From contig NZ_CP022413.2 of assembly GCF_002222595.2 (NCBI RefSeq), positions 2,062,001 to 2,126,000 on the forward strand: 64,000 bases of DNA, in the 5' to 3' direction. This DNA comes from Blautia hansenii DSM 20583. Lineage in GTDB: Bacteria > Bacillota > Clostridia > Lachnospirales > Lachnospiraceae. A model generated the notes under the pieces. The model ran no database searches. It saw nothing but the letters and a program-made list of their open reading frames with translations, and was not told the DNA's origin. Position 1 is the stretch's first letter. Each line of letters opens with the position of its first letter. Positions 8,470 to 17,395 of the stretch are shown piece after piece. The position numbers were made by a program, and so were the translations under genes.

Positions 8470-9270
8470 ATGTATTATGATTTCCATCTCCATTCGAATT
8501 TTTCCGAAGACAGTACCAGTCCTATGGAGGATATGATAAAAGAAGGAATAAAACAGAATTTAAAAGGAATGTGTTTTACCGAACATACCGACTTAGATTT
8601 TCCGGGAAATAATTTTACTTTTCTGGCTGATTTAGATGCATACGAAAAAACCTTTTTACAATTAAAAGAAAAATATCGGTCTCAAATCAAGCTTTATTTT
8701 GGTCTGGAAGTAGGCTTACAGCCACATTTAAAAGAAGAAATTCCTGCTCTGTGTACTTCCAGAAATTTTGATTTTCTTATAGGCTCTACTCATGTTGCAG
8801 ATTGTTTGGACCCTTATGATAATGCTTTCTTTGAAAATCGCACTGAGACACAGGCATATCAACGCTATTTCGAAGTTCTTCTTAAAAATCTTCAGACCTA
8901 CTCCTGCTTTGATACCTGTGGGCATATTGACTATGTAGTTCGCTACGGTCCGTCCAAAAATGTACATTATTGTTATAAAAATCATGCCGATATCTTAGAT
9001 GAAATTTTAAAAACACTCATAGATAAAGGAATTGGTTTGGAATGTAACACAGCAGGTTTTAAATATGGTCTGGGACAGCCACATCCTTCTACGGAAATTT
9101 TAAAACGCTACAAAGAATTAGGCGGCGAACTGCTGACTTTGGGCTCTGATGCTCATGCTCCCTGTCATATCGCCTACGATTTCCAGAAGGCTTCCGACCT
9201 TTTAAAAGCCTGCGGTTTTCGATACTATACAATTTTCAAAGAGAGAAAATCGGAATGTATTCCTTTATAA
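8470..9270 (+). CDS. Histidinol-phosphatase family protein (PHP domain)
   Basis: PHP-fold metal-dependent phosphoesterase of 266 aa, the length of HisK/HisJ-type histidinol-phosphatases, which remove phosphate from histidinol phosphate in histidine synthesis. Metal ligands are visible in YDFHLHSNFSED (residues 3-14), FTEHTDLDFP, GLEVGLQ, GSTHVAD, CGHIDYVVRYG and the C-terminal GSDAHAP. ATG 8470 has GAAAGGAA in front. There are no other his genes in the window, so histidinol-phosphatase is the family-based guess; another phosphate ester substrate is possible. Confidence 0.85.
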   Translation: MYYDFHLHSNFSEDSTSPMEDMIKEGIKQNLKGMCFTEHTDLDFPGNNFTFLADLDAYEKTFLQLKEKYRSQIKLYFGLEVGLQPHLKEEIPALCTSRNFDFLIGSTHVADCLDPYDNAFFENRTETQAYQRYFEVLLKNLQTYSCFDTCGHIDYVVRYGPSKNVHYCYKNHADILDEILKTLIDKGIGLECNTAGFKYGLGQPHPSTEILKRYKELGGELLTLGSDAHAPCHIAYDFQKASDLLKACGFRYYTIFKERKSECIPL

Positions 9271-9278
9271 AAGTTTTC

Positions 9279-9322
9279 AATAACTATTGGGATATTTTAT
9301 CTTCTATACCCCAATAGTTATT
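9279..9322. repeat. Inverted repeat after the PHP phosphatase gene
   Basis: AATAACTATTGGG (9279-9291) is repeated in inverted form at 9310-9322, with an 18-base loop. It could act as a terminator for the gene ending at 9270, but neither strand has a clear T-run, and the right arm overlaps the end of the decayed gene at 9318-9768. Confidence 0.5.
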
Positions 9323-9768
9323 CTCCATAAAAACCATTATCACTTTTTTCCGCCCATTTCATATACATTTCTTTATAATTTTCTTTTATAAACTCACGAT
9401 AATACGAATTTCCCTATCAGATAATTGTCCTATATTCTCAATCGTTGTTTCGCCATTTTTCATAACAAAAAACTTTGCAGAACCCGCATTTTCACAACAT
9501 CACACATATTCAATCCTCACCTTCTGAATTGGTTTTAAAAAATCTTCCGTATCAAAATATAAGTTTTCAAGAATTGGAATTAAATCTATATACCCTCTTC
9601 CTCCTCGTGCCCTTCATATTTAGCCATAACAACTAAATATCCCTTATCCCATTCAATTACTTTCGTATATCGTTCAAGTCTTGGAGATGTTCTAAAACGT
9701 ATATTATGACTATTAAACCGAAAAGATGTAAACATTTTGTCACTACTTAATATCGCCTCATTCTTCAT
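9318..9768 (-). pseudogene. Decayed conserved hypothetical gene, about 150 codons
   Basis: A 60-codon frame starts at ATG 9768 (MKNEAILSSDKMF...) and ends early. Shifting frame near 9592 continues the protein (YIDLIPILENLYFD, FLKPIQKVRIEYV), an in-frame TGA follows near 9501, the same frame continues (CCENAGSAKFFVMKNGETT, IENIGQLSDREIR), and a one-base deletion near 9404 leads to REFIKENYKEMYMKW and NGFYGE with a stop at 9318-9320. So two frame changes and one nonsense codon break one coherent gene. I recognise neither the family nor a function. No promoter is clear. 9769-9862 holds nothing I can identify. Confidence 0.7.
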
Positions 9769-9862
9769 ATTAACTCCACCACCTTAATTTACGTTTCCTA
9801 AAAATATTATAACACCCAATAAATGTTATTTCCGTACATTCTGCGTATCCGTTTAAAGACAG

Positions 9863-9893
9863 AAAAAAGAGCACTCTCTACAAGTGCCCTTTT
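9863..9893 (-). terminator. Terminator after mnmA
   Basis: On the minus strand AAAGGGCACT pairs with AGTGCTCTTT across a short loop (one G-U pair), followed by a T-run. It closes the iscR-iscS-iscU-mnmA operon. Confidence 0.75.
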
Positions 9894-9913
9894 CCCATTC
9901 TCTCTATATTCTC

Positions 9914-10999
9914 TCATGCTTTTCCTAAAATAATACCGCCACCGGCTACATATTCTCCATCATAAAAGACCACTGCCTGTCCCGGAGTAACTGCTCTTTG
10001 CGATTCACGGAAAAGGACTTTTACTTTTCCTTCTCCCAAGTCTTCCAGCGTACATACTGCTCCCGGATGATTGTAACGGATTTTTGCAGTAAATTCTTTT
10101 CCTTCTTCCAGATGGTCTATTGCCATGAAATTTACTCTGTCGCAAATTAAATCTGTTACAAACAAATCTTCATTTTCTCCGATAACAACCTCATTGGTAT
10201 CCGGTCTTATTTCTGTCACAAAAACAGGATGTCCCATAGAAAGGTTCAACCCTTTTCGCTGTCCGATGGTATAATGAATAATTCCCTTATGTTTTCCGAT
10301 TACTGTACCGTCTTCTAAAACATAATTTCCTTCTTCCAGCTTTTTCCCTGTACTTTCCTCAATAAAGCCTGCATAATCATTATCCGGTACAAAGCAGATT
10401 TCCTGACTATCCTTTTTGTGCGCTACGGGAAGTCCCGCTTCCTGAGCAATCCGGCGAATTTCCTCTTTTGTATATTCTCCTACTGGCATCAGTGTTCTGG
10501 AAAGCTGTTCCTGTGTAAGATTATATAAAGCATAAGTCTGGTCTTTCTTTGCTGTCACCGAATTTCGAATGGCATATCTTCCGTTTGGAAGCTGCTCCAC
10601 TCTGGCATAATGTCCTGTTGCAATATAATCTGCTCCGATATCCAGACTTCTCTTTAAAAGAGACTCCCATTTCACATAGCGGTTACATGCAATACAGGGA
10701 TTTGGCGTTCTGCCTTCCAAATATTCCTGATTAAAGTAATCAATAACCTTCTCTTTAAACTCTTTTCGGAAATTCATAACATAATAAGGAATATCTAAAA
10801 TCTGAGCAACGCGTCTGGCATCATCTACTGCACTTAATCCGCAGCAGCCACCGTTTTCTTCCTGAAACTCATTGTCTTCCTCCTGCCAAATCTGCATGGT
10901 TACTCCGATTACATCATACCCCTGCTTTTTCAAAAGATACGCTGCCACAGAAGAGTCTACGCCGCCGGATAACCCTACAACGACTTTCTTTCCGCTCAT
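9914..10999 (-). CDS. mnmA: tRNA-specific 2-thiouridylase MnmA
   Basis: Adds sulfur to U34 of Lys, Glu and Gln tRNAs; 361 aa. The ATP-pyrophosphatase P-loop motif [10 protein letters not shown] is at the N-terminus; catalytic cysteines occur in [12 protein letters not shown] and SQEICFVPD, and GQRKGL belongs to the family's second domain. Its ATG overlaps the last base of the iscU stop codon, so translation is probably coupled. It is the last gene of an operon with the cysteine desulfurase and scaffold, which places its likely sulfur donor beside it. Confidence 0.97.
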   Translation of the reverse strand: MSGKKVVVGLSGGVDSSVAAYLLKKQGYDVIGVTMQIWQEEDNEFQEENGGCCGLSAVDDARRVAQILDIPYYVMNFRKEFKEKVIDYFNQEYLEGRTPNPCIACNRYVKWESLLKRSLDIGADYIATGHYARVEQLPNGRYAIRNSVTAKKDQTYALYNLTQEQLSRTLMPVGEYTKEEIRRIAQEAGLPVAHKKDSQEICFVPDNDYAGFIEESTGKKLEEGNYVLEDGTVIGKHKGIIHYTIGQRKGLNLSMGHPVFVTEIRPDTNEVVIGENEDLFVTDLICDRVNFMAIDHLEEGKEFTAKIRYNHPGAVCTLEDLGEGKVKVLFRESQRAVTPGQAVVFYDGEYVAGGGIILGKA

Positions 11000-11439
11000 T
11001 AATATTCTTCCTCGTCTTCTTCATCTTCATGGATATCGGATTTTGGTTTGGAAAGACCTTCAATCTTAATTCCGTGTTTTTCCGCATAATCCCACAGAGC
11101 TGCATGAATTGCTTCTTCAGCCAGTAAGGAACAGTGTACTTTTACCGGTGGAAGTCCGTCTAAAGCTTCCATAACTGCTTTATTTGTAACTTTTAAAGCT
11201 TCTTCAATAGTCTTTCCTTTTACCAGCTCTGTTGCCATACTGCTTGTTGCAACGGCTGCTCCACATCCAAATGTCTTAAATTTGCAATCCTGAATAATTT
11301 GATTATCATCAATATCAAGATAAATTCTCATAATATCGCCGCATTTTGCATTTCCTACTGTTCCTACACCGCTGGCGTTTTCAATTTCTCCTACATTTCT
11401 TGGGTTCTGAAAATGGTCCATAACTTTTTCGCTGTACAT
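10999..11439 (-). CDS. iscU: Fe-S cluster scaffold protein, IscU/NifU N-terminal type
   Basis: Scaffold on which iron-sulfur clusters are assembled from sulfur supplied by the neighbouring desulfurase; 146 aa. The three ligand cysteines are in [21 protein letters not shown] and [10 protein letters not shown], with the conserved Asp after the first. The C-terminus carries an unusual acidic tail ([12 protein letters not shown]). It follows iscS by 25 bases and overlaps mnmA by one base. Start ATG 11439 has ACGGAGGAA. Often called nifU in clostridial annotation. Confidence 0.94.
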   Translation of the reverse strand: MYSEKVMDHFQNPRNVGEIENASGVGTVGNAKCGDIMRIYLDIDDNQIIQDCKFKTFGCGAAVATSSMATELVKGKTIEEALKVTNKAVMEALDGLPPVKVHCSLLAEEAIHAALWDYAEKHGIKIEGLSKPKSDIHEDEEDEEEY

Positions 11440-11464
11440 AATAATTTCCTCCGTTTTTTCTCTC

Positions 11465-12649
11465 TTATTTGTTCTGTTTTTTTACAAAATCTTCATATAA
11501 TGGTGATAAATCACGCAGTTTTCCGATAATTTCTTTTAACTGCTCTAATGTATAATCCAAATCTTCTTTTGTGGTATCTTCTCCTAAAGTCAATCGCAAA
11601 GAACCGTGTGCAATTTCATGAGGCAGACCGATTGCCAATAGTACATGAGAAGGATCTAAGGAACCGGATGTACATGCAGAACCACTGGAAGCAGCAATTC
11701 CTTTCATATCCAGCATAATTAACAAAGACTCCCCTTCTACAAAACGAAAACTGAGATTGATATTGTTTGGCAAACGTTTTACAGGGTCACCGTTTAATTT
11801 TACATAAGGAATTTCTTTTAAAACTCTGTCAATAAAATAATCTCTTAATTCTCTTTCTTTTGCTGTACGGACTTCCATGGTTTCTGCTGCTCTTTTTGCC
11901 GCTACGCCATAGCCCACAATACCCGGAACATTTTCTGTACCCGCACGTCTCTTTCTTTCCTGTGCACCTCCGTGTACAAAAGAACGGATTTTTACGCCTT
12001 TGCGGATATATAAAAATCCGATACCCTTTGGTCCGTTAATCTTATGCGCACTGGAGCTGAGCATATCAATATTCATCTCATCCACATCAATCGGCACCTG
12101 TCCGAATGCCTGAACAGCATCTGTATGGAATAAAACTCCGTGTTCTTTCGCAATCATTCCAATCTCTTTTACCGGTTCAATGGTTCCGATTTCATTATTT
12201 GCAAACATAATAGAAATTAAAATTGTTTCCGGACGAATTGCCTTTTGTAATTCATCTAAATTAACCAGACCATTCTCATCTACATCTAAATATGTGATTT
12301 CAGCGCCCTTTTTCTCCAGATATTCACAGGTGTGTAAAATCGCATGGTGTTCAATCTTTGTTGTGATAATGTGATTGCCCTTTTTGCTGTATGCTTCAAA
12401 AGCAGCCTTTAACGCCCAGTTGTCCGCTTCACTTCCTCCTGCGGTAAAATAAATCTCCTCTGTTTTTGCGCCTAAAACTTTTGCAATATCTTCTCTTGCA
12501 GTAGTAATAGCTTCTTTACTTCTTTGTCCCACTTCGTAAATACTGGAAGCATTTCCATAGTTTTCCGTAAAATATGGAAGCATTGCATCCACAACTTCCT
12601 GAGAAGTTTTGGTCGTTGCTGCATTGTCCAAATAAATTCTTGTTTTCAT
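11465..12649 (-). CDS. iscS: Cysteine desulfurase (IscS/NifS)
   Basis: PLP enzyme that turns cysteine into alanine and an enzyme-bound persulfide for Fe-S assembly and tRNA thiolation; 394 aa from the chosen start. Motifs: YLDNAATT at the start, the PLP lysine in SSAHKINGPKG, EHHAIL for the histidine stacked on PLP, and the catalytic cysteine in SGSACTSGSL. The frame opens at ATG 12658, but its AGGAG abuts that codon; ATG 12649 has the normal 9-base spacing and gives MKTRIYLDN, so I place the start there. Second gene of the isc operon. Confidence 0.96.
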   Translation of the reverse strand: MKTRIYLDNAATTKTSQEVVDAMLPYFTENYGNASSIYEVGQRSKEAITTAREDIAKVLGAKTEEIYFTAGGSEADNWALKAAFEAYSKKGNHIITTKIEHHAILHTCEYLEKKGAEITYLDVDENGLVNLDELQKAIRPETILISIMFANNEIGTIEPVKEIGMIAKEHGVLFHTDAVQAFGQVPIDVDEMNIDMLSSSAHKINGPKGIGFLYIRKGVKIRSFVHGGAQERKRRAGTENVPGIVGYGVAAKRAAETMEVRTAKERELRDYFIDRVLKEIPYVKLNGDPVKRLPNNINLSFRFVEGESLLIMLDMKGIAASSGSACTSGSLDPSHVLLAIGLPHEIAHGSLRLTLGEDTTKEDLDYTLEQLKEIIGKLRDLSPLYEDFVKKQNK

Positions 12650-12667
12650 ATCGCTCATCTCCTATAT

Positions 12668-13120
12668 TTAATCACATTTCTGCACTTTAATTTGCCCTTT
12701 TTCACGAGCCTTACGGCTCTCCTCTACTAACTGACTGATTTTTATGGAGTCTACTGTTTCCTGAATACTTTTATTAATCTCCTGCCAGACATAACGGGTA
12801 ACGCATAAATCCTCACCCTGACAATGTTCATTGTTTCCTGCTCCACAGGATACTGCCTCAAGACTTCCCTCCAAGGCTCTTAACACATCTCCAACGGAAA
12901 TTTCATCCGCCGGCTTTGCCAGTCGATAACCGCCCTGAGCGCCTCGTTCACTAACAACCAAACCAGCTTTTTTCAGCTTTCTCATAAGCTGCTCCAAATA
13001 GCTGTCTGAAATATTTTGTCTGTTAGAAATACTTTGTATGGAAACAGCTTCCTCATCACTATATAATGCTAAGTCGATTAACGCTCTTAGACCATATCTT
13101 CCTTTTGTAGAAAGCTTCAT
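12668..13120 (-). CDS. iscR: Rrf2-family Fe-S sensing regulator (IscR-like)
   Basis: Winged-helix repressor of 150 aa that probably controls its own operon according to Fe-S status. KLSTKGRYGLRAL and GGYRLAKP are typical of Rrf2 DNA-binding domains. Three cysteines in CGAGNNEHCQGEDLC (spacing x7, x5) resemble the cluster ligands of IscR, unlike the cysteine-poor CymR. The frame opens at a TTG at 13138, but ATG 13120 has the GAGG ribosome site and the usual MKLSTKG start. First gene of the operon, about 55 bases after the promoter. Confidence 0.92.
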   Translation of the reverse strand: MKLSTKGRYGLRALIDLALYSDEEAVSIQSISNRQNISDSYLEQLMRKLKKAGLVVSERGAQGGYRLAKPADEISVGDVLRALEGSLEAVSCGAGNNEHCQGEDLCVTRYVWQEINKSIQETVDSIKISQLVEESRKAREKGQIKVQKCD

Positions 13121-13174
13121 CCTATCGCCTCTTTTCAATTCCGACTGTTTTACTCTGATTTCTAATCTTGAAGT

Positions 13175-13203
13175 AGAATAACACCTTTCCTTTGTTCTGT
13201 CAA
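13175..13203 (-). promoter_or_regulatory. Sigma-A promoter of the isc operon
   Basis: Perfect -35 TTGACA (13198-13203) and -10 TATTCT (13175-13180) with a 17-base spacer, reading into iscR. No clear IscR palindrome could be made out nearby. Confidence 0.8.
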
Positions 13204-13251
13204 GCTCATTTGAAGAATATATTATGAAAAAGAGAAAATAAGGATTTTACC

Positions 13252-14580
13252 ATGAGTAACAGAAACTTTCTTTTAAAAGGTACGCTTCTTCTGACACTGT
13301 CCGGCTTTCTTACAAAAATCATCGGCTTTATTTATAGGATATTCCTTTCTCAAAAAATTGGTGCACAGGGTATGGGAATTTATCAGCTTATTTTTCCCGT
13401 TTACACCCTATGCTATGCGCTTGCAGCAGGAGGCATACAGACAGCTATTTCCCGTCTCGTAGCGGCAAAAGCCGCTTTAAAAGATGAGCAGGGAGCGCAC
13501 GATGTTTTTCTCCTGTCAACTTCTCTGGCTGCTGTCATTTCTATTCTGACAGAATTTTTTCTGTACCGTCACGCGAACTGGTTTGCCGTACATTTTTTAT
13601 TAGAAGAGCAATGTACCCCTCTTTTAAAAATATTGGCATTTTCCCTTCCTTTTGGTGTGTTTCACGCTTGTGTCAACGGCTATTATCTCGCCAGAAAAAA
13701 ACTTTCTGTTCCTGCTTCCGCCCAGCTCATTGAGCAGTGCTTTCGTGTGGCAGCCTCTTTTCTGCTGTTTTTGGTCTGGTCGGAAAAAGAAGTTCCAATC
13801 ACACCAAAGCTGGCTGTTTTCGGACTTCTCGCCGGAGAACTGGCTGCATGGCTATTTACAGGTTTTATGATTTTATGGGACTTCTGTAAAGGACACTACC
13901 GCCTTGCTTCTATGACAGCGCCCTTCAAAGAACTAAAAGCTATTACAGCGCTTTCGCTGCCTTTAACCTGCAACCGTCTTCTGGTAAACATTCTGCATAG
14001 CATAGAAGCCGTACTTATTCCCGGACATTTACAGCTTTTTGGACTAGACAACGCCTCTGCTCTTTCTATCTACGGCGTTTTAACAGGAATGGCGCTTCCC
14101 CTTATTCTTTTTCCTTCCGCCATTACCAATGCCTTATCCACAGTGCTTCTGCCTTCCGTAGCAGAAAAGCAGGCATTGGGCGACAGAGCAAGTATTCGAA
14201 AAAACATTCTTTTGTCCATAAAATACTGTTTCTTATTAGGCTTTGGAGCTTTTCTCTTTTTCTATGCAGGAGGAGATTTACTGGGACTTCTGCTTTTTAA
14301 AAACGAATTTGCGGGAACTTTTATTAAAACACTGTCTTTTATTTGCCCTTGCCTGTACTTATCCGGAACCTTAAGCGGCATTTTAAACGGACTTGGAGCT
14401 GCAAACCAAACCTTTTGGCTAAACACGCTGGGACTCGGCATTCGCCTTCTTTTCGTATTTTTTATTATTCCCCACTATGGAATTGTAGGCTATCTCTGGG
14501 GGCTGATTATCAGTGAGCTTATTGTTACTTTGCTTTCTCTTTACTGCTTACGTGAGTTTCTTTTCATCCATTCACTTTAA
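13252..14580 (+). CDS. Polysaccharide flippase, SpoVB-like (MOP superfamily)
   Basis: Integral membrane protein of 442 aa with about 12 or more hydrophobic segments. The start (GTLLLTLSGFLTKIIGFIYR) and GAQGMGIYQLIFPVY are characteristic of the SpoVB/MurJ-like branch of the flippases that move lipid-linked saccharides across the membrane. SpoVB proteins act in spore cortex formation; several paralogues are common, so the exact cargo is unknown. It is divergent from iscR and followed by aroF, which has its own promoter. Ribosome site AAGGA before ATG 13252. Confidence 0.88.
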   Translation: MSNRNFLLKGTLLLTLSGFLTKIIGFIYRIFLSQKIGAQGMGIYQLIFPVYTLCYALAAGGIQTAISRLVAAKAALKDEQGAHDVFLLSTSLAAVISILTEFFLYRHANWFAVHFLLEEQCTPLLKILAFSLPFGVFHACVNGYYLARKKLSVPASAQLIEQCFRVAASFLLFLVWSEKEVPITPKLAVFGLLAGELAAWLFTGFMILWDFCKGHYRLASMTAPFKELKAITALSLPLTCNRLLVNILHSIEAVLIPGHLQLFGLDNASALSIYGVLTGMALPLILFPSAITNALSTVLLPSVAEKQALGDRASIRKNILLSIKYCFLLGFGAFLFFYAGGDLLGLLLFKNEFAGTFIKTLSFICPCLYLSGTLSGILNGLGAANQTFWLNTLGLGIRLLFVFFIIPHYGIVGYLWGLIISELIVTLLSLYCLREFLFIHSL

Positions 14581-14607
14581 AGTTTTAAACTTTACATTAA
14601 AAAAGTA

Positions 14608-14636
14608 TCGACAATCTCTTTTTTTTGTATTATAAT
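14608..14636 (+). promoter_or_regulatory. Sigma-A promoter of aroF
   Basis: TCGACA (14608-14613) and perfect TATAAT (14631-14636) with a 17-base spacer; leader of about 48 bases, too short for a riboswitch or T-box. Confidence 0.75.
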
Positions 14637-14690
14637 TTACGGAAACACCAAAGGCACACTGCCCAAAATGAGGATAAAAGGAGATTTTTT

Positions 14691-15722
14691 ATGAGCTTCC
14701 AATTTGTAAAACAGCTTCCGACTCCGGATGAAATTAAAGAACAAATCCCTATGTCAGAAGAATTAAAAGCACAGAAAAGAAAAAGAGATAAAGAGATACA
14801 GGATATTTTTACCGGAGCTTCCGATAAATTTCTTGTAGTTGTAGGACCTTGTTCTGCTGACAGAGAAGACTCTGTATGTGAATATACCAATCGTCTGGCA
14901 AAATTACAGGAAAAGGTTTCCGACCGCCTGATTTTAGTTCCCAGAATTTATACAAACAAACCAAGAACCACAGGCGAAGGTTATAAAGGTATGCTTCATC
15001 AGCCGGTTCCCGAAGCAAAGCCTGATGTATTAGCCGGTATTCTGGCTATCCGAAAAATGCACATTCGTGCTCTTACGGAAACAGGTTTGACTTCCGCTGA
15101 TGAGATGCTTTATCCTGACAACTGGCATTATTTATCTGACCTGCTTTCCTATGTTGCCATTGGCGCACGCTCTGTGGAAAATCAGGAGCATCGTTTAATG
15201 GTAAGCGGTCTTGATATTCCGGTAGGTATGAAAAATCCTACCAGTGGAGATTTCTCTGTTATGTTAAACTCTGTTGTTGCCGCTCAGGGAGGACACGACT
15301 TTATTTCCAGAGGCTGGGAAGTAAAAACAGAAGGCAATCCTCTGACTCATACCATTTTAAGAGGAGCAGTCAGCAAACACGGGAATACCATTCCCAACTA
15401 TCACTATGAGGATTTGCAGCGTCTTCTGGAAATGTATAATGAAAGAAATCTGGCAAATCCATCTGTTGTCATTGATGCAAACCATTCAAATTCGGGAAAA
15501 AAATACAAAGAACAAATTCGTATTGTAAAAGAAGTGCTTCACAGCCGCCTTGTATCAAAGGATATCCAAAATCTTGTAAAAGGCGTTATGATTGAAAGTT
15601 ATCTTGTAGAAGGCTGTCAAAAAATCGCTCCTGACAATATTTACGGAAAATCTATTACAGATCCATGTCTTGGATGGGAAGATACTGAAAAGCTTATCTT
15701 TACCATTGCCGAGCTTTGTTAA
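14691..15722 (+). CDS. aroF: 3-deoxy-7-phosphoheptulonate (DAHP) synthase, class I
   Basis: First enzyme of the shikimate pathway, joining phosphoenolpyruvate and erythrose 4-phosphate; 343 aa. VVGPCSADRED carries the conserved GPCS, RIYTNKPRTTGEGYKG the substrate loop, IDANHSNSGKKY the metal-binding histidine region, and MIESYLVEG is also conserved. It resembles the E. coli AroF/G/H type rather than the B. subtilis AroA type. Reading the frame back to 14625 adds 22 codons, but ATG 14691 has an AAAGGAG ribosome site. Terminated by the stem at 15727-15751. The paralogue letter is a guess. Confidence 0.94.
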   Translation: MSFQFVKQLPTPDEIKEQIPMSEELKAQKRKRDKEIQDIFTGASDKFLVVVGPCSADREDSVCEYTNRLAKLQEKVSDRLILVPRIYTNKPRTTGEGYKGMLHQPVPEAKPDVLAGILAIRKMHIRALTETGLTSADEMLYPDNWHYLSDLLSYVAIGARSVENQEHRLMVSGLDIPVGMKNPTSGDFSVMLNSVVAAQGGHDFISRGWEVKTEGNPLTHTILRGAVSKHGNTIPNYHYEDLQRLLEMYNERNLANPSVVIDANHSNSGKKYKEQIRIVKEVLHSRLVSKDIQNLVKGVMIESYLVEGCQKIAPDNIYGKSITDPCLGWEDTEKLIFTIAELC

Positions 15723-15726
15723 AAAC

Positions 15727-15751
15727 AAAAAGAGGACAAAGTCCTCTTTTT
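15727..15751. terminator. Bidirectional terminator between aroF and xerD
   Basis: AAAAAGAGGAC and its exact complement around an AAA loop; T-rich on both strands. It overlaps the stop codon of the convergent xerD gene. Confidence 0.85.
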
Positions 15752-16634
15752 ATTTTCTGGGATGTGCTTTCATATACACATCCCTAATTTTATTCACATT
15801 CATATTCATATAAATCTGTGTTGTGGAAATATCTGAATGTCCCATCATCTCCTGCACGCTTTTCAAATCCGCACCGTTTTGCACCAAATGTGCGGCAAAA
15901 GAATGACGAAGCGTATGAGGTGTGATGTCCTGCTGTATGCCTGCTGACACTGCATAACCTTTTAAAATTTTCCAAAAGCCCTGTCTGCTCATAGATTTTC
16001 CTGAACAATTCACAAACAGCCATTCACTGCTGTTTTCCCCTAAAAGCTCTACTCTTGCCCATGCCATGTAAGCCTCCACTGCTGTTTTTGCAGTTGCTCC
16101 AAAAGGAATTACCCTCTCTCTCTCACTTTGGCTGCATGTAAGATATCCTAATTTTAAATTTACATCTCGCAATGTAAGATGAATTAATTCACTTACTCTA
16201 ATACCAGTCGCATACAAAAGCTCCAGCATCGCTCTGTCCCGAACACCCTTTGCTGTATTTTCCTTAGGCTGACTCAAAAGTAAGTCCACCTCATCCACAG
16301 TTAAAATTCCCGGCGCTTTTTTTTCTATCTTTGGTGCTTTTAAACCTTCCGCAGGATTTTCTCTCCAGCACTCTCTCTGACATAAATACTGAAAAAAGGC
16401 TCTTATGGACGCTACACTTCTTGATATGGAAGAAGCCGCAAAATTCTTTCTTTCCAAATACATAATATAAGAATTCAACAAAACAGCCGATACCTGATGC
16501 CATTCGAGAATTCCTTCCTGTTTTAAAAACTGCTCCAATTTTTTTAAATCTCTCTCATAAGATACTTCTGTATTTCTGGAAGTGCCTCTGGTATTATGTA
16601 AATGCTCAATAAACTCCTGTATTTCGCACTTCAT
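15750..16634 (-). CDS. xerD: Tyrosine recombinase XerD-like
   Basis: Site-specific recombinase of 294 aa, the XerC/XerD length, expected to resolve chromosome dimers at dif. N-terminal SAM-like domain (about 1-90), then the catalytic domain with Arg in GIRVSELIHL, HTLRHSFAAHL (His, Arg), GHSD (His) and the nucleophile in TQIYM. The beta-hairpin that normally carries the catalytic lysine (often GKGxKxR) reads CSQSERERVIPFG and has no lysine. It follows spoIIM, as xerD does in B. subtilis, which favours chromosomal XerD over a phage integrase. Confidence 0.9.
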   Translation of the reverse strand: MKCEIQEFIEHLHNTRGTSRNTEVSYERDLKKLEQFLKQEGILEWHQVSAVLLNSYIMYLERKNFAASSISRSVASIRAFFQYLCQRECWRENPAEGLKAPKIEKKAPGILTVDEVDLLLSQPKENTAKGVRDRAMLELLYATGIRVSELIHLTLRDVNLKLGYLTCSQSERERVIPFGATAKTAVEAYMAWARVELLGENSSEWLFVNCSGKSMSRQGFWKILKGYAVSAGIQQDITPHTLRHSFAAHLVQNGADLKSVQEMMGHSDISTTQIYMNMNVNKIRDVYMKAHPRK

Positions 16635-16733
16635 ATTTCATTCCCCTTCTTTTAGGCATAGTACGATTATATATCAAATGCACTCCAAAAATCAAACCTT
16701 ATTTTACAAAAACCTTTATTTTCTCAGTCCTTC

Positions 16734-17303
16734 TCATATCCAATGCTGAAAAATCCAAATCAGAATGTTTTGATTAACATAGCTTTCCAGCCAAATCCCC
16801 AATAAAACACAAATCCCTGCACCAACACCAAAGAAAATATAAGCTTGATAATCTGCCCTTTCCCTTCTCTTCTTGCCCATAGCCTTCCTGCTCATACGCA
16901 TAACAATCCAGAACAACAAAAGCCAGCCCGGCAAATAAAAAAATATCTGCGGCAAAAAACAGACGCTCCCTGCCACAAGTCCTTTTACTCCGTACTCCAA
17001 AAGAAAAATTGTCATCAGGTTTCCCGCCAAAAAACCAAACCATAGAAGGCTGAGTACAACGGCAAAAATCCCAATATAAGTCAACCCCAGAAATATCATG
17101 GACAAAAAATAGATACCTCTTTGAAACAGCAGATGAGAAAACAACGCTTCTGCATCTATCCATTCTTTTGATGCAGCCGTACCATATACAGCCAAAATTC
17201 CGGAAGAATACCCTGTTTCCCGAAACAATAAATTTGCCCCTATAATTCCAAGTATAAATCCTGACAAATACCAACAAAGAAGAAGCCTGACATTCCTTTT
17301 CAT
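16734..17303 (-). CDS. spoIIM: Stage II sporulation protein M
   Basis: Membrane protein of the DMP complex (SpoIID-SpoIIM-SpoIIP) that remodels septal peptidoglycan so the forespore can be engulfed; 189 aa. Multiple membrane segments are visible, starting with LLLCWYLSGFILGIIGANLL and ending near GVGAGICVLLGIW. Family assignment rests on length, topology and position next to xerD rather than on a catalytic motif. Start ATG 17303 with AGGGTG. Overlapping frame-shifted readings are not genes. Confidence 0.85.
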   Translation of the reverse strand: MKRNVRLLLCWYLSGFILGIIGANLLFRETGYSSGILAVYGTAASKEWIDAEALFSHLLFQRGIYFLSMIFLGLTYIGIFAVVLSLLWFGFLAGNLMTIFLLEYGVKGLVAGSVCFLPQIFFYLPGWLLLFWIVMRMSRKAMGKKRRERADYQAYIFFGVGAGICVLLGIWLESYVNQNILIWIFQHWI

Positions 17304-17335
17304 ACTTTCACCCTGTACATCTTATGCCTAATACA

Positions 17336-17372
17336 GAAAAAAAAGACCCTTATTTTAAAAATAAGAGTCTTT
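17336..17372 (-). terminator. Terminator after rny
   Basis: On the minus strand AAAGACTCTTATTTT pairs with AAAATAAGGGTCTTT around a short loop (one G-U pair), followed by a run of T. It ends the RNase Y transcript before spoIIM. Confidence 0.85.
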
Positions 17373-17395
17373 ATCGTTCTAAAAAGTCAACGGTA

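Noticed and set aside
14637..14690. Attenuator or riboswitch before aroF
   Set aside because: The leader is about 50 bases with no stable stem or Trp/Phe/Tyr-rich leader peptide.
15750..16634. xerD as a phage or integron integrase
   Set aside because: XerD length, a position next to spoIIM, and no attachment repeats, tRNA or phage genes nearby.
16774..17277. Long frame of 167 codons overlapping spoIIM
   Set aside because: Same strand, wrong frame, no ribosome site; it is a shadow of the membrane-protein gene.
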